Position numbers and translations under genes: made by a program. Below are positions 27,068 through 35,970 of a stretch of 64,000 nt of DNA, piece after piece; position 1 is the first letter of the stretch; the number at the start of each line of letters is the position of its first letter. This DNA comes from Novipirellula herctigrandis. Lineage in GTDB: Bacteria; Planctomycetota; Planctomycetia; Pirellulales; Pirellulaceae. Below the pieces are notes generated by a model, which was not told where the DNA came from, did not search any database, and saw only the letters and a program-made list of their open reading frames with translations. The stretch lies in NCBI GenBank assembly GCA_007859835.1, contig SJPJ01000001.1, positions 5,979,375 to 6,043,374 on the forward strand, read 5' to 3'.

Positions 27068-28225
27068 CTACAGCGTTGCCACTTGCGGCGCATCAACCGA
27101 TTCGCCGCTGGTCCATTTCTTAAAGTCCTGCTCATCGCGATGGACTCGGCGGTAAACGGTATCACGTTCGATCGGTTCACGTCCTGCTTCGGAAATCAAG
27201 TTGCGAATCTTATCGATCGACAAGAACTCGGGGGTTGTCGCTCCCGCGTCATGATAAATCAACTCATGGCGAACGGTCCCGTCGATGTCATCGGCACCGT
27301 ATGCAAGTGCGGCCTGAGCGGTTTCGACGCCTAACATGATCCAGTAAGCCTTGATGTGTTGGACGTTGTCGAGCATCAAACGGCTTACTGCCATCGTCCG
27401 CAAATCCATTAGAGCCGATGGCTTCTTTAAATCCGACAACTTTGTGTTCTCAGGATGGAATGCCAACGGAATGAAGACTTGGAAGCCCCCCGTTTCATCT
27501 TGCAGTTCCCGTAGTCGAATCAAATGATCGATTCGGTGAAACGCCTGTTCAACATGCCCATAAAGCATCGTGCAGTTCGTCCGTAGGCCGACTTGATGCG
27601 CCGTGCGATGGATGTTTATCCATGCATGTGTGTTGGCCTTGTGTTCGCACAATTGATCACGAACTTCGGGGTGAAAAATTTCCGCACCACCACCTGGCAT
27701 GCTGCCCAGTCCGACCGACTTTAGATCCTCCAAGACCCACTGAATGGATTTCTTTGTTTGAAACTCAAACCAATTGATCTCGACCGCCGTCCAGCCTTTC
27801 AAATGGATTTGCGGGTATTCCGAGTGCAGTATCTCGATCATGTTGCGATACCACTCGTACGGTTTCTGGTGATGCAGTCCGCCGACAATATGCATTTCGG
27901 TGCAGCCGTTTTCAGTCGCTTCACGGCCACGATCAAGGATTTGCTCGTCGCTCATCGCATAGCCCTTCGGATCACGAAGGTCACTGCGGAAGGCACAAAA
28001 ACGACATCGGTATACGCAAACGTTGGTGGGGTTCAAATGCGTGTTGATGTTGTAATAACCGACGTTGCCATTTTTTCGTTGTCGCACCAAATTCGCTAGC
28101 TCACCGACCGCTTGCAGCGAGACGGCCGGGTCGTAAAGGAAAATGCCATCGTCAAGCGACAGTCGTTCTTTGGCTTCGACTTTATCTCGAATCTCGCGAA
28201 AACGTGCTTTGGTTTCTTGGTTCAT
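27068..28225 (-). CDS. mqnE: Aminofutalosine synthase MqnE (radical SAM)
   Basis: Radical SAM enzyme of the futalosine route to menaquinone; joins the enolpyruvyl-benzoate unit to SAM-derived adenosine to give aminofutalosine. It is 385 residues long. The [4Fe-4S]/SAM motif CVYRCRFC is at 70-77 (CxxxCxxC), preceded by the family segment YYNINTHLNPTNVC. MHIVGGLHH and SMPGGGAEI are further conserved stretches. The ATG at 28225 comes 5 bp after the ubiA stop. It is the last gene of the quinone operon. Confidence 0.92.
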   Translation of the reverse strand: MNQETKARFREIRDKVEAKERLSLDDGIFLYDPAVSLQAVGELANLVRQRKNGNVGYYNINTHLNPTNVCVYRCRFCAFRSDLRDPKGYAMSDEQILDRGREATENGCTEMHIVGGLHHQKPYEWYRNMIEILHSEYPQIHLKGWTAVEINWFEFQTKKSIQWVLEDLKSVGLGSMPGGGAEIFHPEVRDQLCEHKANTHAWINIHRTAHQVGLRTNCTMLYGHVEQAFHRIDHLIRLRELQDETGGFQVFIPLAFHPENTKLSDLKKPSALMDLRTMAVSRLMLDNVQHIKAYWIMLGVETAQAALAYGADDIDGTVRHELIYHDAGATTPEFLSIDKIRNLISEAGREPIERDTVYRRVHRDEQDFKKWTSGESVDAPQVATL

Positions 28226-28230
28226 CTCGT

Positions 28231-29139
28231 TCAAATCCACAAACAATCGATCGTTCCAGCGACAAGCAACGTTAAGCTGATTGCCGCGTTGGTATTAAAA
28301 AAAGCTTGATTCACTCGGTCCAAATCGTCTGGCCGGACAAGCGAATGTTGCCAAAGCACTAACGCGGTGATGATAGAAATCACTGCCCAAAACAGCCATC
28401 CAAGCCCGGCCGTACCTGCGACGAGCGGCAACACGCTCAGCAGGCCAAGCATCACTAAGTGACAAACCGCAGCCATTCGCAGTGCGCCACCGATGCCAAA
28501 TTTGGCCGGGATACTATGCAGCCCTACTTTTGCATCAAACTCCGCATCCTGGCAAGCATAGATTATGTCAAAACCGGTCACCCAAGCCGCAACGGCTGCA
28601 GCCAAAACCAACGGCGCAAGGAAATCGCTTGGCACCGCTAAGACTTCCGTTCCACGCACGGCGACCCATGCACAAATCGGTGACAAACTCAATGCCACAC
28701 CCAACCACAAATGCGATGCTGACGTAAATCGCTTTGCTAAGCTGTAGCCGCATAGAAACATCAGCACCGGTACCGATCCCGCAAGCGGTAGCCAGTTCGG
28801 AAAAAACAGCAGTGTCGAGGCTACGAATCCAACCGCACAACATGCGGTGAAACCCCAAACGCTTGTTCGCTTGAGCACACCGGCGGGCAAGTGTCGCTTG
28901 GCCGTTCGCGGATTGTCGGCGTCGATTTTATGATCAACCAAACGATTGAACGCCATCGCGGCACTGCGAGCAAAGACCATGCACAGCAAAATACCGACGA
29001 TATCTTGAATCCTAAATGCCGGGCGTTCACCGGAAGAAAGCGGTGTGGCCATTGCCATCACGGTTGCCATTGCCGCGAACGGAAGTGCGAATACCGTGTG
29101 GCTGAACCGGATTAGTCCAAGCCAATGCTCGACACTCAT
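28231..29139 (-). CDS. mqnP: UbiA-family prenyltransferase (MqnP type)
   Basis: Membrane enzyme that attaches the polyprenyl tail to the aromatic quinone precursor. About 302 residues with eight or so hydrophobic helices. The first Asp-rich site is NRLVDHKIDADNPRT (NxxxD-x2-D), and the second is the FDIIYACQDAEFDAK loop (D-x6-D-x3-D). Placement between ubiX and mqnE argues for the menaquinone pathway. The ATG at 29139 overlaps the ubiX stop as ATGA; an in-frame ATG at 29151 is less likely. Confidence 0.9.
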   Translation of the reverse strand: MSVEHWLGLIRFSHTVFALPFAAMATVMAMATPLSSGERPAFRIQDIVGILLCMVFARSAAMAFNRLVDHKIDADNPRTAKRHLPAGVLKRTSVWGFTACCAVGFVASTLLFFPNWLPLAGSVPVLMFLCGYSLAKRFTSASHLWLGVALSLSPICAWVAVRGTEVLAVPSDFLAPLVLAAAVAAWVTGFDIIYACQDAEFDAKVGLHSIPAKFGIGGALRMAAVCHLVMLGLLSVLPLVAGTAGLGWLFWAVISIITALVLWQHSLVRPDDLDRVNQAFFNTNAAISLTLLVAGTIDCLWI

Positions 29140-29801
29140 GTTTGGCCCCATCGATCGATCAGCGAATTATCGACACCGATTTGGTCCAAGATTCGGCTCA
29201 CCACAAAATCGACCAACGAATCAAGCGACTCGACACCGTGGTACCAACCGGGACTTGCCGGAAGCATTACCGCTCCGGCTGCTGCGACCCGTTGCATGTT
29301 CCCAAGCTGCATCACACTGAGCGGTGTTTCGCGTGGCACCAACACCAATCGCCGATGTTCTTTCAAGTGAACCTCGGCGGCGCGTTGTATCAAATTCGAC
29401 GCTGACGCGTGCGCGATTCCACTGAGAGTGCTTCCGCTACAAGGACACACGACCATCGCTTGGGTACGGAACGAGCCGCTCGCGATGGGTGTGAAGAAAT
29501 CGTTATAGCGGTGATAGTGAATCTCGGATCGCATTGATTCGAGCGTTGTCAAAGGTTGCGTCGCCTGTGAATCGGTCGACCATGTGGGTACGTACGATAA
29601 TAGGCAAGCCAAGTCCACTTCGTTCAAGTCGATCGTCAAACCCAATTCTTGTTGAATCACAGCCGCACCACTTGGGCTGATCGTTAAATGAATTTCGACA
29701 CCGCTGCGGGCAAGGATTTGCAGAAGCCTAACGCCATAGATAGCGCCACTGGCGCCGGTGATGGCTAGGACAATCGGATCGTTTTCGTTGCTTTGGTTCA
29801 T
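29136..29801 (-). CDS. ubiX: Flavin prenyltransferase UbiX
   Basis: Makes prenylated FMN, the cofactor for UbiD-type decarboxylases, one of which is needed late in menaquinone synthesis. The 221-residue product has the FMN-binding start VLAITGASGAIYGVRLLQIL, the central CSGSTLSGIAHASASNLIQR helix region, and LVLVPRETPLS, all family motifs. No ubiD is in the window. It overlaps the upstream ubiE stop (TGATG) and the downstream prenyltransferase start (ATGA). Confidence 0.92.
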   Translation of the reverse strand: MNQSNENDPIVLAITGASGAIYGVRLLQILARSGVEIHLTISPSGAAVIQQELGLTIDLNEVDLACLLSYVPTWSTDSQATQPLTTLESMRSEIHYHRYNDFFTPIASGSFRTQAMVVCPCSGSTLSGIAHASASNLIQRAAEVHLKEHRRLVLVPRETPLSVMQLGNMQRVAAAGAVMLPASPGWYHGVESLDSLVDFVVSRILDQIGVDNSLIDRWGQT

Positions 29802-30589
29802 CAAGCTTCACCATCGGTTGGTTTGGTTCCTTGATAGATCGTTGCTACTCCAAAGGTCAAAGGTGTGAATTGAACGTCCCTTAATCCCGCAGCGATCATT
29901 CGATCCGCCAGTGCTTGTCCATCGGGGAATTGGCCCACCGATTCGGGAAGATAGGTATACGCCGACTTGTCATTTCGAGCGAACCATTGGCCGATTCGCG
30001 GCAGCACGTTGCGGAAGTAGAAACCGTAAAGCTGTTTTAGGCCGATCATGCGCGGCTGGGAAAACTCCAGCACAACGACTTGTCCGCCCGGAACGCTAAC
30101 ACGCGTCATTTCGCGGAGTCCTTGGTCCGTGTCGGTTACGTTGCGTAATCCAAATGCGACCGTTACGCATTGGAATGTATTTTCAGGAAACGGTAACGCT
30201 TGCGAGTCGGCTTCGATAAATTCAATCGATTCGCTGGAGGTTTTCGGAGACCGTTTTCTTCGTGCTATTTCTAACATGGCGTGACAGAAATCACTGCCAA
30301 TCACAGAAACCGATATCGGGGATTTTTTGGCAATCGCAATCGCTAGATCACCCGTGCCGGTGCAAGTGTCGAGGACCGGTAGATCCTCCTTGATGCGAAG
30401 TTGCCGGACGGTGCGCCACCGCCAATAGCGGTCAATGCTAAGCGACAGCAGATGGTTCATCGCATCGTAGCGAGGAGCAATTTGGCGAAACATTTCTCGC
30501 ACCCGCGACCCACTTTTGTCGAGCGTCGGCGTGTCGGCCCTGGTTTCGGAAATCGGCTGTTTATCGTGATCGGTGACCGAAGCAACCAT
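29801..30589 (-). CDS. menG: Demethylmenaquinone methyltransferase UbiE/MenG
   Basis: Last step of menaquinone synthesis: SAM-dependent C-methylation of demethylmenaquinone. About 262 residues. Family segments include [20 protein letters not shown] and YWRWR, motif [36 protein letters not shown], and [20 protein letters not shown]. The ATG at 30589 is the first of the run ubiE-ubiX-ubiA-mqnE, whose junctions overlap or are 5 bp apart, so all four are probably one mRNA. Confidence 0.93.
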   Translation of the reverse strand: MVASVTDHDKQPISETRADTPTLDKSGSRVREMFRQIAPRYDAMNHLLSLSIDRYWRWRTVRQLRIKEDLPVLDTCTGTGDLAIAIAKKSPISVSVIGSDFCHAMLEIARRKRSPKTSSESIEFIEADSQALPFPENTFQCVTVAFGLRNVTDTDQGLREMTRVSVPGGQVVVLEFSQPRMIGLKQLYGFYFRNVLPRIGQWFARNDKSAYTYLPESVGQFPDGQALADRMIAAGLRDVQFTPLTFGVATIYQGTKPTDGEA

Positions 30590-30735
30590 CAATCAATGCA
30601 GTCTGAATGTGTATGGTAAATGTGAGCGACCAACGTTGTACCCTCGTTAAATCGATGTTGGTCCTTAAACTATTCTAAAGACCGGGGAATTGTTACTCCC
30701 CACAACCAAGCAAACCTGTCAGCGATCCGAAAATC

Positions 30736-31413
30736 ATGCGAACGCTCCTTTTTGATATCGACGGAACCCTGTTACGTACCAATAACGGGGGGCGAGGGGC
30801 GATGCAAACGGCCTTGGAGCAGGAATTCGATCTTTGCCCGGCCAGGGTGGATATTCCATTTTGTGGTCGCACGGATCGGGAAATACTGACCCAATTGTTG
30901 GTGATAAACCAATTGGCGGCGAATTCGGAGAATCGCCGGCGACTACAAAACCGTTACCTGGCGGTTTTGCCTGATGTATTGCACCAGCGAGGCGGCGAGA
31001 TTTTGCCGGGTGTCGTCGAATTGCTAGGACAGCTTGCGGACGATTCACGCGTTTGTGTTAGCGTGATGACGGGCAATTTACAGGAAGGAGCTGCTCGGAA
31101 ATTGGACCATTTCGGGCTTCGACACTATTTCCGCTGGATCGTTGGTGGCGATGAAGACAGCCACCGCGACGATTTGGCTCGGAGAGCGAAGGAGGTGATT
31201 CGCAAGCATTCGGGCGACGAGGCGACCGAGCGAGTGACGGTGATCGGCGACACGCCAGCCGATATTCGATGTGGTCACGCGATTGGTGCTCAATCGATTG
31301 GTGTTTGCACCGGACGCTACGACCGAGCGTCGTTGGAGGCGGAAAAGCCGCTGCTCGTGCTAGATGATTTGTCCGACATCGCGGCCGTCTATCCCGTCCT
31401 GGTGTCAATCTAG
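30736..31413 (+). CDS. HAD-superfamily phosphatase
   Basis: A 225-residue phosphatase of the phosphoglycolate-phosphatase-like branch. Motif I is LLFDIDGTLL (nucleophile Asp8), motif II is VSVMTGN, and motif IV is VTVIGDTPADIRCG; the helical cap lies between motifs I and II. The substrate cannot be read from sequence; phosphoglycolate or a nucleotide monophosphate are usual for this branch. It is divergent from the menaquinone operon and upstream of hisI. Confidence 0.88.
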   Translation: MRTLLFDIDGTLLRTNNGGRGAMQTALEQEFDLCPARVDIPFCGRTDREILTQLLVINQLAANSENRRRLQNRYLAVLPDVLHQRGGEILPGVVELLGQLADDSRVCVSVMTGNLQEGAARKLDHFGLRHYFRWIVGGDEDSHRDDLARRAKEVIRKHSGDEATERVTVIGDTPADIRCGHAIGAQSIGVCTGRYDRASLEAEKPLLVLDDLSDIAAVYPVLVSI

Positions 31414-31580
31414 CGACTGTTTGGTATTCTGTGCGGTTTCCTTCGGCAAGCGGGTTGGTGTTCAGGCTTTAGCCGCCCAAGGCGTTGGGCCATCCCACGC
31501 CTCGGACGCCTGAAAAACTGGACCTGAGTGACATGCCTGCCGCCTGCTTTTCCAACGCATGAATCCACCAGGAGCGACCG

Positions 31581-31964
31581 GTGAACGGCCCCGATTTTAG
31601 TAAGAGCGATTTGATCCCTGTGATCGCCCAAGACGAAGCAACAGGCGACGTTTTGATGCTAGCCTATATGAATGAAGAAGCGTATGCGGAAACCCTCAAA
31701 ACCGGACGCGTTTGCTACTTCAGTCGCAGTCGGAGCCGGCTTTGGCGAAAAGGCGAAGAGAGCGGCAATGTTCAAGAGGTCAAGGCGATCTTTTTTGATT
31801 GCGATGCCGATACGCTGCTAGTGAAAGTAAACCAAATCGGTGGAGCGGCCTGTCACGAAGGTTACCGAAGCTGCTTTTTCCGCCAAGTTGTTCCCGGTGC
31901 GGATCAGCCGACCGTTGTGGGCGAGCGCGTGTTTGATCCAAAGCAAGTCTACAAGAAGAGCTAA
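31581..31964 (+). CDS. hisI: Phosphoribosyl-AMP cyclohydrolase
   Basis: Third step of histidine synthesis: opens the adenine ring of phosphoribosyl-AMP. The 127-residue monofunctional enzyme has [16 protein letters not shown] and the metal-site segment [13 protein letters not shown], with further zinc ligands in [15 protein letters not shown]. There is no fused HisE domain. The GTG at 31581 follows AGGAG with good spacing. hisG starts 3 bp after its stop. Confidence 0.95.
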   Translation: MNGPDFSKSDLIPVIAQDEATGDVLMLAYMNEEAYAETLKTGRVCYFSRSRSRLWRKGEESGNVQEVKAIFFDCDADTLLVKVNQIGGAACHEGYRSCFFRQVVPGADQPTVVGERVFDPKQVYKKS

Positions 31965-31967
31965 ACA

Positions 31968-32849
31968 ATGGCAGAAAAGAATCTATTGAAACTAGGCATC
32001 CCGGCGGGAAGTTTACAGCACTCCACTGCGGAATTATTCGAACAGGCTGGCTACAACATCAAGTTTTCATCGCGGTCGTATTACCCCACGATCGACGATG
32101 GCGAGATTGAATGCTTGTTAATTCGGGCACAAGAGATGGCTCGTTATGTCGAACAAGGTGTTCTCGACGCTGGTATCACGGGCCATGATTGGGTGTTGGA
32201 AAATGAAGCCAACGTTGTCGAGATTTGCGAGCTTGTTTTTTCCAAGGTGAGTCGCGGTCCCGTTCGCTGGGTGCTCTGTGTCCCCGATGATTCGCCTGTG
32301 CAATCAGTGAAAGATTTGCAGGGCAAATGCATTGCAACCGAAGCGGTTGGGCTAACAAAACGATATCTGGCCAAACACGGCGTCGACGCTCGCGTCGAAT
32401 TTTCGTGGGGCGCAACAGAGGTCAAGCCGCCTAAGCTTGCCGACGCGATTGTCGAAGTCACCGAAACCGGCAGTTCGCTGCGGGCCAACGATTTGCGAAT
32501 CGTTGATGAGGTGATGCAAAGTACGACGCGTTTCATCGCAAACAAAGATGCTTTACAGGACCCTTGGAAAAAAGGCAAACTAGACAACATCTCACTGATG
32601 CTACTCTCTTGCCTCAACGCTGAAGGAAAAGTCGGGTTGATGATGAACGTGGGCAAAGAGAACTTGGAAAAAGTTCTTGATATCTTGCCCGCCCTGCAAA
32701 AGCCAACGATCTCCGCGTTGTCTAACCCTGAATGGGTCGATGTGATCACCATCGTCGAAGAATCGGTCGTCCGAAACATCGTGCCGCAGCTTAAGGCGAT
32801 GGGCGCGACCGGAATCGTCGAGTACCCGATCAACAAGCTTATCGACTAA
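31968..32849 (+). CDS. hisG: ATP phosphoribosyltransferase, long form
   Basis: First and feedback-controlled step of histidine synthesis: ATP plus PRPP. At 293 residues it is the long HisG form, with the catalytic double domain ([20 protein letters not shown], then [16 protein letters not shown], the PRPP-binding loop) and a C-terminal regulatory domain of about 75 residues that binds histidine in homologues. Long HisG does not need HisZ. It is tightly linked to hisI. Confidence 0.95.
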   Translation: MAEKNLLKLGIPAGSLQHSTAELFEQAGYNIKFSSRSYYPTIDDGEIECLLIRAQEMARYVEQGVLDAGITGHDWVLENEANVVEICELVFSKVSRGPVRWVLCVPDDSPVQSVKDLQGKCIATEAVGLTKRYLAKHGVDARVEFSWGATEVKPPKLADAIVEVTETGSSLRANDLRIVDEVMQSTTRFIANKDALQDPWKKGKLDNISLMLLSCLNAEGKVGLMMNVGKENLEKVLDILPALQKPTISALSNPEWVDVITIVEESVVRNIVPQLKAMGATGIVEYPINKLID

Positions 32850-32856
32850 CAAGGCA

Positions 32857-32884
32857 TTAAGTCGGGCTAATTAAGTCGGGCTAG
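32857..32884. repeat. 14-bp tandem duplication after hisG
   Basis: TTAAGTCGGGCTAA at 32857-32870 is followed directly by TTAAGTCGGGCTAG at 32871-32884, one mismatch at the last base. Confidence 0.95.
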
Positions 32885-32894
32885 ATGATGTTAG

Positions 32895-32922
32895 CCAAGC
32901 GGTGTCGTCCAAGCGGTGTTGT
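32895..32922. repeat. Second 14-bp tandem duplication after hisG
   Basis: CCAAGCGGTGTCGT at 32895-32908 is followed directly by CCAAGCGGTGTTGT at 32909-32922, one mismatch. The unit is unrelated in sequence to the duplication 10 bp upstream but has the same length. Confidence 0.95.
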
Positions 32923-32963
32923 TCAAACACAGAGCAGTGGTTCTCCACCCGCTTTGCAATTCT

Positions 32964-32984
32964 CTCGGTGGGAGGACCACCGAG
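32964..32984. terminator. Hairpin between convergent hisG and Nramp-like gene
   Basis: Perfect 8-bp stem CTCGGTGG / CCACCGAG with a GAGGA loop, lying between two convergent genes. No strong T-run follows on either side, so it is a probable but not certain bidirectional terminator. Confidence 0.6.
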
Positions 32985-33002
32985 GTTCAATTAGAGGGTG
33001 AC

Positions 33003-34607
33003 CTACTCAATCGGCAAGGGCTTGGTGTCCGCTTCCACCGCTGCTGCGGTTGCCTCTTTCTCAGGCAACAACTTCTTGATCACGTTGCCATAAATCTTGA
33101 TTCCCGATCCGATCGTTGCGACCGCTAATGCGATCACCAGGATGATGTTAAAGGCGACGCGGGTCCATCCGGATCCAACGGCATCCCCGATGTAGCTACG
33201 TTTGTTGTTCATGATCAAGAACGCAAAGTAGGCAATCGGAAGCATCGTAAAGCAAACGGCCGAAGCAGCAACGGGGAACCAAATCGGAAGCGATGAGACG
33301 ACTCCGAGAATCCCAATCGCGGGAACCAAGGCGAATAATCGGAAACGAGTCTTGGTTTGTTTAAGCCCAAACATTTCGCAAAACGTGAATCCGCAAACCA
33401 CCATGTGCGTACTGATTGCACCACACGTCATACCGATTAATCCGAGGTCAAAAATGACTCGCCCGGCATTCTCGCCTAGGACGCCACCGAGCGCTTTCGC
33501 TGCTCCAAGTGGTTTGATCGTCGTGTTCACCACATCGGCTCCGTCGTAAACGCCACCGACTTTCATCGCGATAATGACTAGCGATGTGACCAAAACGAAT
33601 GGCAAGAACATGGTCATGCCAAGGTCCCAACGAGCGAGTTTTTTGTGATCTTTTCCCCAACCCTTTTTTAGCAATGAATAAGGGTATAAGAACGTCATGT
33701 TGATTCCGACTGCTGCACCAAGCATGCCGAGGACTTGTGTGACCGTGCTATTGTTCATCGTTCCATCGGTGTTCCATAGGTTGGGGATTCCGTACCAACC
33801 AATAAAGCCCTTGAATATCTCGCCGATGTCTGCTGCGACCACATCGATCTTCGCCAGAACCACGATCCCAAACATGATGACGATAAGTGCAATACAACCC
33901 CGTAGGAACCACTCGTAAAGCCGAACGCCACGGGAATCGCCGCCATAATTGAAGGTCGTGACGATATTCACACAAAGGATCAAAAGCCCGATTCCGAAAC
34001 TGAGCAGCAGGCCTGAGTCGGTAAACCCTAATCCGAGTGCCGACGTCTCTTTTTTAGCTAAACTCAATTGATCGCTCGCGGCGTTGATTTGACTCTCGTC
34101 GTTCGTCTTTTGAGCTTCTTCGAGCACGGCGTTCGCGGCGGTCACATCGGGCGGAACACTGACGATTCCTTGCATCGCCCCCAAGTCGCGTGCGGCACTG
34201 GCGGCAAGTCCGTATTGCGGAAAATGCCAAATGATCGACGACATGATCGTTCCTAGTGCCCAGAGCACGACGAGCCATTTGCCTATTTCGCGGCCAAACG
34301 ACTTGTAGGGACGCTCGCCCGTCGTCAACACGACATTGCTAAGCGCTCCGAGCATCATCACACCGAGGAACATCGCAACCGGTTGTACCCAAAGAAGTTT
34401 GTAACCGAACGATGCACCCGCGATCACCGAAGCGGCTGCGCTGCCCGCACCAAGTGTCATTGCACTCTGCAACAACCCGGGGCCGGTTCGTTTGATGTAC
34501 CCCATCGCGGAGCTTGCGAATGGGAGAGAGTTGAGTCTTTGCAGTTCAGCTACTTCGGCTTCCGCTTGATTCGTGTCGGTAATCTTTGCCGCTTCTTGTT
34601 CTGCCAC
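33003..34607 (-). CDS. Nramp-like divalent metal transporter family membrane protein
   Basis: A 534-residue membrane protein with about eleven hydrophobic helices after a 40-residue polar N-terminus. The overall pattern (GPGLLQSAMTLGAGSAAASV in the first helix, ALGTIMSSIIWHFPQYGLAA) is that of Nramp-related transporters. The canonical metal-site motif DPGN of helix 1 is replaced by a GAGSA-type sequence, and the helix 6 MPH motif is not seen (LIGMTCGAISTHMVVCGF instead), so the substrate may not be Mn or Fe. A hydrophilic loop of about 45 residues (TAANAVLEEAQKTNDESQIN) interrupts the membrane domain. The GTG at 34607 follows GAGGAACGAAGAA. The C-terminus is Glu/Ala-rich. Confidence 0.72.
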   Translation of the reverse strand: MAEQEAAKITDTNQAEAEVAELQRLNSLPFASSAMGYIKRTGPGLLQSAMTLGAGSAAASVIAGASFGYKLLWVQPVAMFLGVMMLGALSNVVLTTGERPYKSFGREIGKWLVVLWALGTIMSSIIWHFPQYGLAASAARDLGAMQGIVSVPPDVTAANAVLEEAQKTNDESQINAASDQLSLAKKETSALGLGFTDSGLLLSFGIGLLILCVNIVTTFNYGGDSRGVRLYEWFLRGCIALIVIMFGIVVLAKIDVVAADIGEIFKGFIGWYGIPNLWNTDGTMNNSTVTQVLGMLGAAVGINMTFLYPYSLLKKGWGKDHKKLARWDLGMTMFLPFVLVTSLVIIAMKVGGVYDGADVVNTTIKPLGAAKALGGVLGENAGRVIFDLGLIGMTCGAISTHMVVCGFTFCEMFGLKQTKTRFRLFALVPAIGILGVVSSLPIWFPVAASAVCFTMLPIAYFAFLIMNNKRSYIGDAVGSGWTRVAFNIILVIALAVATIGSGIKIYGNVIKKLLPEKEATAAAVEADTKPLPIE

Positions 34608-34740
34608 TTCTTCGTTCCTCGAATTGACTTGGGTGGGCTATCGGCCGGTAGACCTATGGATGGCCAGTTGGACTATTGGTGGGGTGGTTCAATAGCATAG
34701 CAGAAGCAATAGCGTTGAGAAACGTGCCGTTGGGGGTGTC

Positions 34741-35691
34741 TTAATCTCGTGTGACAAACCATCCTTCGGGCGGATCGGGCAAGTTAAACGCTTTGTGGTA
34801 GTCACGTTGTGCTTGTTCGATCCAAACCAGCGTTTTCTTGTACAACGCCGTTGGATGTTGGCGGATGGCTCGGCGAGCGAGCTGTTTGGCTCGCGAGAAA
34901 TCCTGTGCCGCAGCAGCGGCCAAAGCCAAATTATGGATCGCAGCGGATTGCATAGGATGGTCTTCCGCGACCTGGATCCAAATCTGCTCGGCCCGAGCCC
35001 AATCACCTTGGCGAGCTGCCTTGTTGCCCTTGCGCACGTCCGCACTGCCAGGCAGGACGATGGGGACCGCCAGCGTGACTTTTTCGCGGTGAATCGATGG
35101 TGTGATCAAGCGATACGTTTCCCGGACGGCTGCGGCGACCAACCGATCGGTCGGATCAGGCACAAAGGCCAAGTCGGGATAGAGGTCAATCGCGGTTTCC
35201 TCGTCGATCACCACAGGCCGACCGCTCGAAGGATGTTGGTTGTTCATCGACGTCAGACGCCAGGACATGATCAGACGATCAATTTCCTCCTTTTTTTGGC
35301 CATAATCACGTGCGGTCAGAACCTCACCGCGAAGCATGTAGTCATACCCTTCACGCCGAGCGACCGAAGCCAAGGCCACGTCGCTGGTTTGGTCGTCGAT
35401 GGCGGAAACGAGCTGGATGGCTGTTTTTGCCTGTAGTTGGTTGCTATCGACGAGTTTGACCTGGCGGCCAGTGTCAGTTGGGGGCGAGCTAAGTAATTTT
35501 TCGTGGATACGGTTTGCGATCTCCTCTGGACCCGCCACTTTCGATACTGCAACGCGTTTTCCAACGGCGGATTGAATCAACGGAGGGGTCCAATAATTCA
35601 ATGGAGCGCGCACGCTGCAGCCGGAAAACAGAATCATTCCAGCAACAAGTAGGTTGCCGTATGCTTCGAAAGTATGCCTAGAAACTCGCAT
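34741..35691 (-). CDS. TPR-containing lipoprotein
   Basis: A 316-residue predicted lipoprotein with signal and lipobox LFSGC near residue 25. The N-terminal half looks like a CsgG/LpoB-type fold (SAVGKRVAVSKVAGPEEIAN, then REGYDYMLRGEVLTARDYGQ). The C-terminal part holds about two helical TPR-like repeats: GNKAARQGDWARAEQIWIQV and AAIHNLALAAAAAQDFSRAK. No specific function can be given. It is divergent from leuS, with 279 bp between starts. Confidence 0.7.
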   Translation of the reverse strand: MRVSRHTFEAYGNLLVAGMILFSGCSVRAPLNYWTPPLIQSAVGKRVAVSKVAGPEEIANRIHEKLLSSPPTDTGRQVKLVDSNQLQAKTAIQLVSAIDDQTSDVALASVARREGYDYMLRGEVLTARDYGQKKEEIDRLIMSWRLTSMNNQHPSSGRPVVIDEETAIDLYPDLAFVPDPTDRLVAAAVRETYRLITPSIHREKVTLAVPIVLPGSADVRKGNKAARQGDWARAEQIWIQVAEDHPMQSAAIHNLALAAAAAQDFSRAKQLARRAIRQHPTALYKKTLVWIEQAQRDYHKAFNLPDPPEGWFVTRD

Positions 35692-35970
35692 GATGTCTGA
35701 CCTTTAGCGTTCGCCGTCGCTGCAAGTCAACCCCGTCGTACGATAGGCCTTTTAGAAGGGAGACCTTCAAACGGGTGGTCCGAGTTAGCTGTGCAGGGTG
35801 CGACCGAACCGGACCTCAATGCGATGCATGTCAGAGCGATTCCGCTGAAACGCCCGCAAAGCGGAATTCTGACAACGGGTTATGGGACTTTAGGTCCAAG
35901 CCTTGATTTCCTAGAATCTCTGACTGATTCCCCCTTTCACGAAACATTCCTTCGCCAAAGCGATTTTCAA

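Noticed and set aside
35791..35970. Upstream extension of leuS
   Set aside because: The 60 codons before 35971 lack similarity to LeuRS, whose conserved N-terminus starts at the ATG there.
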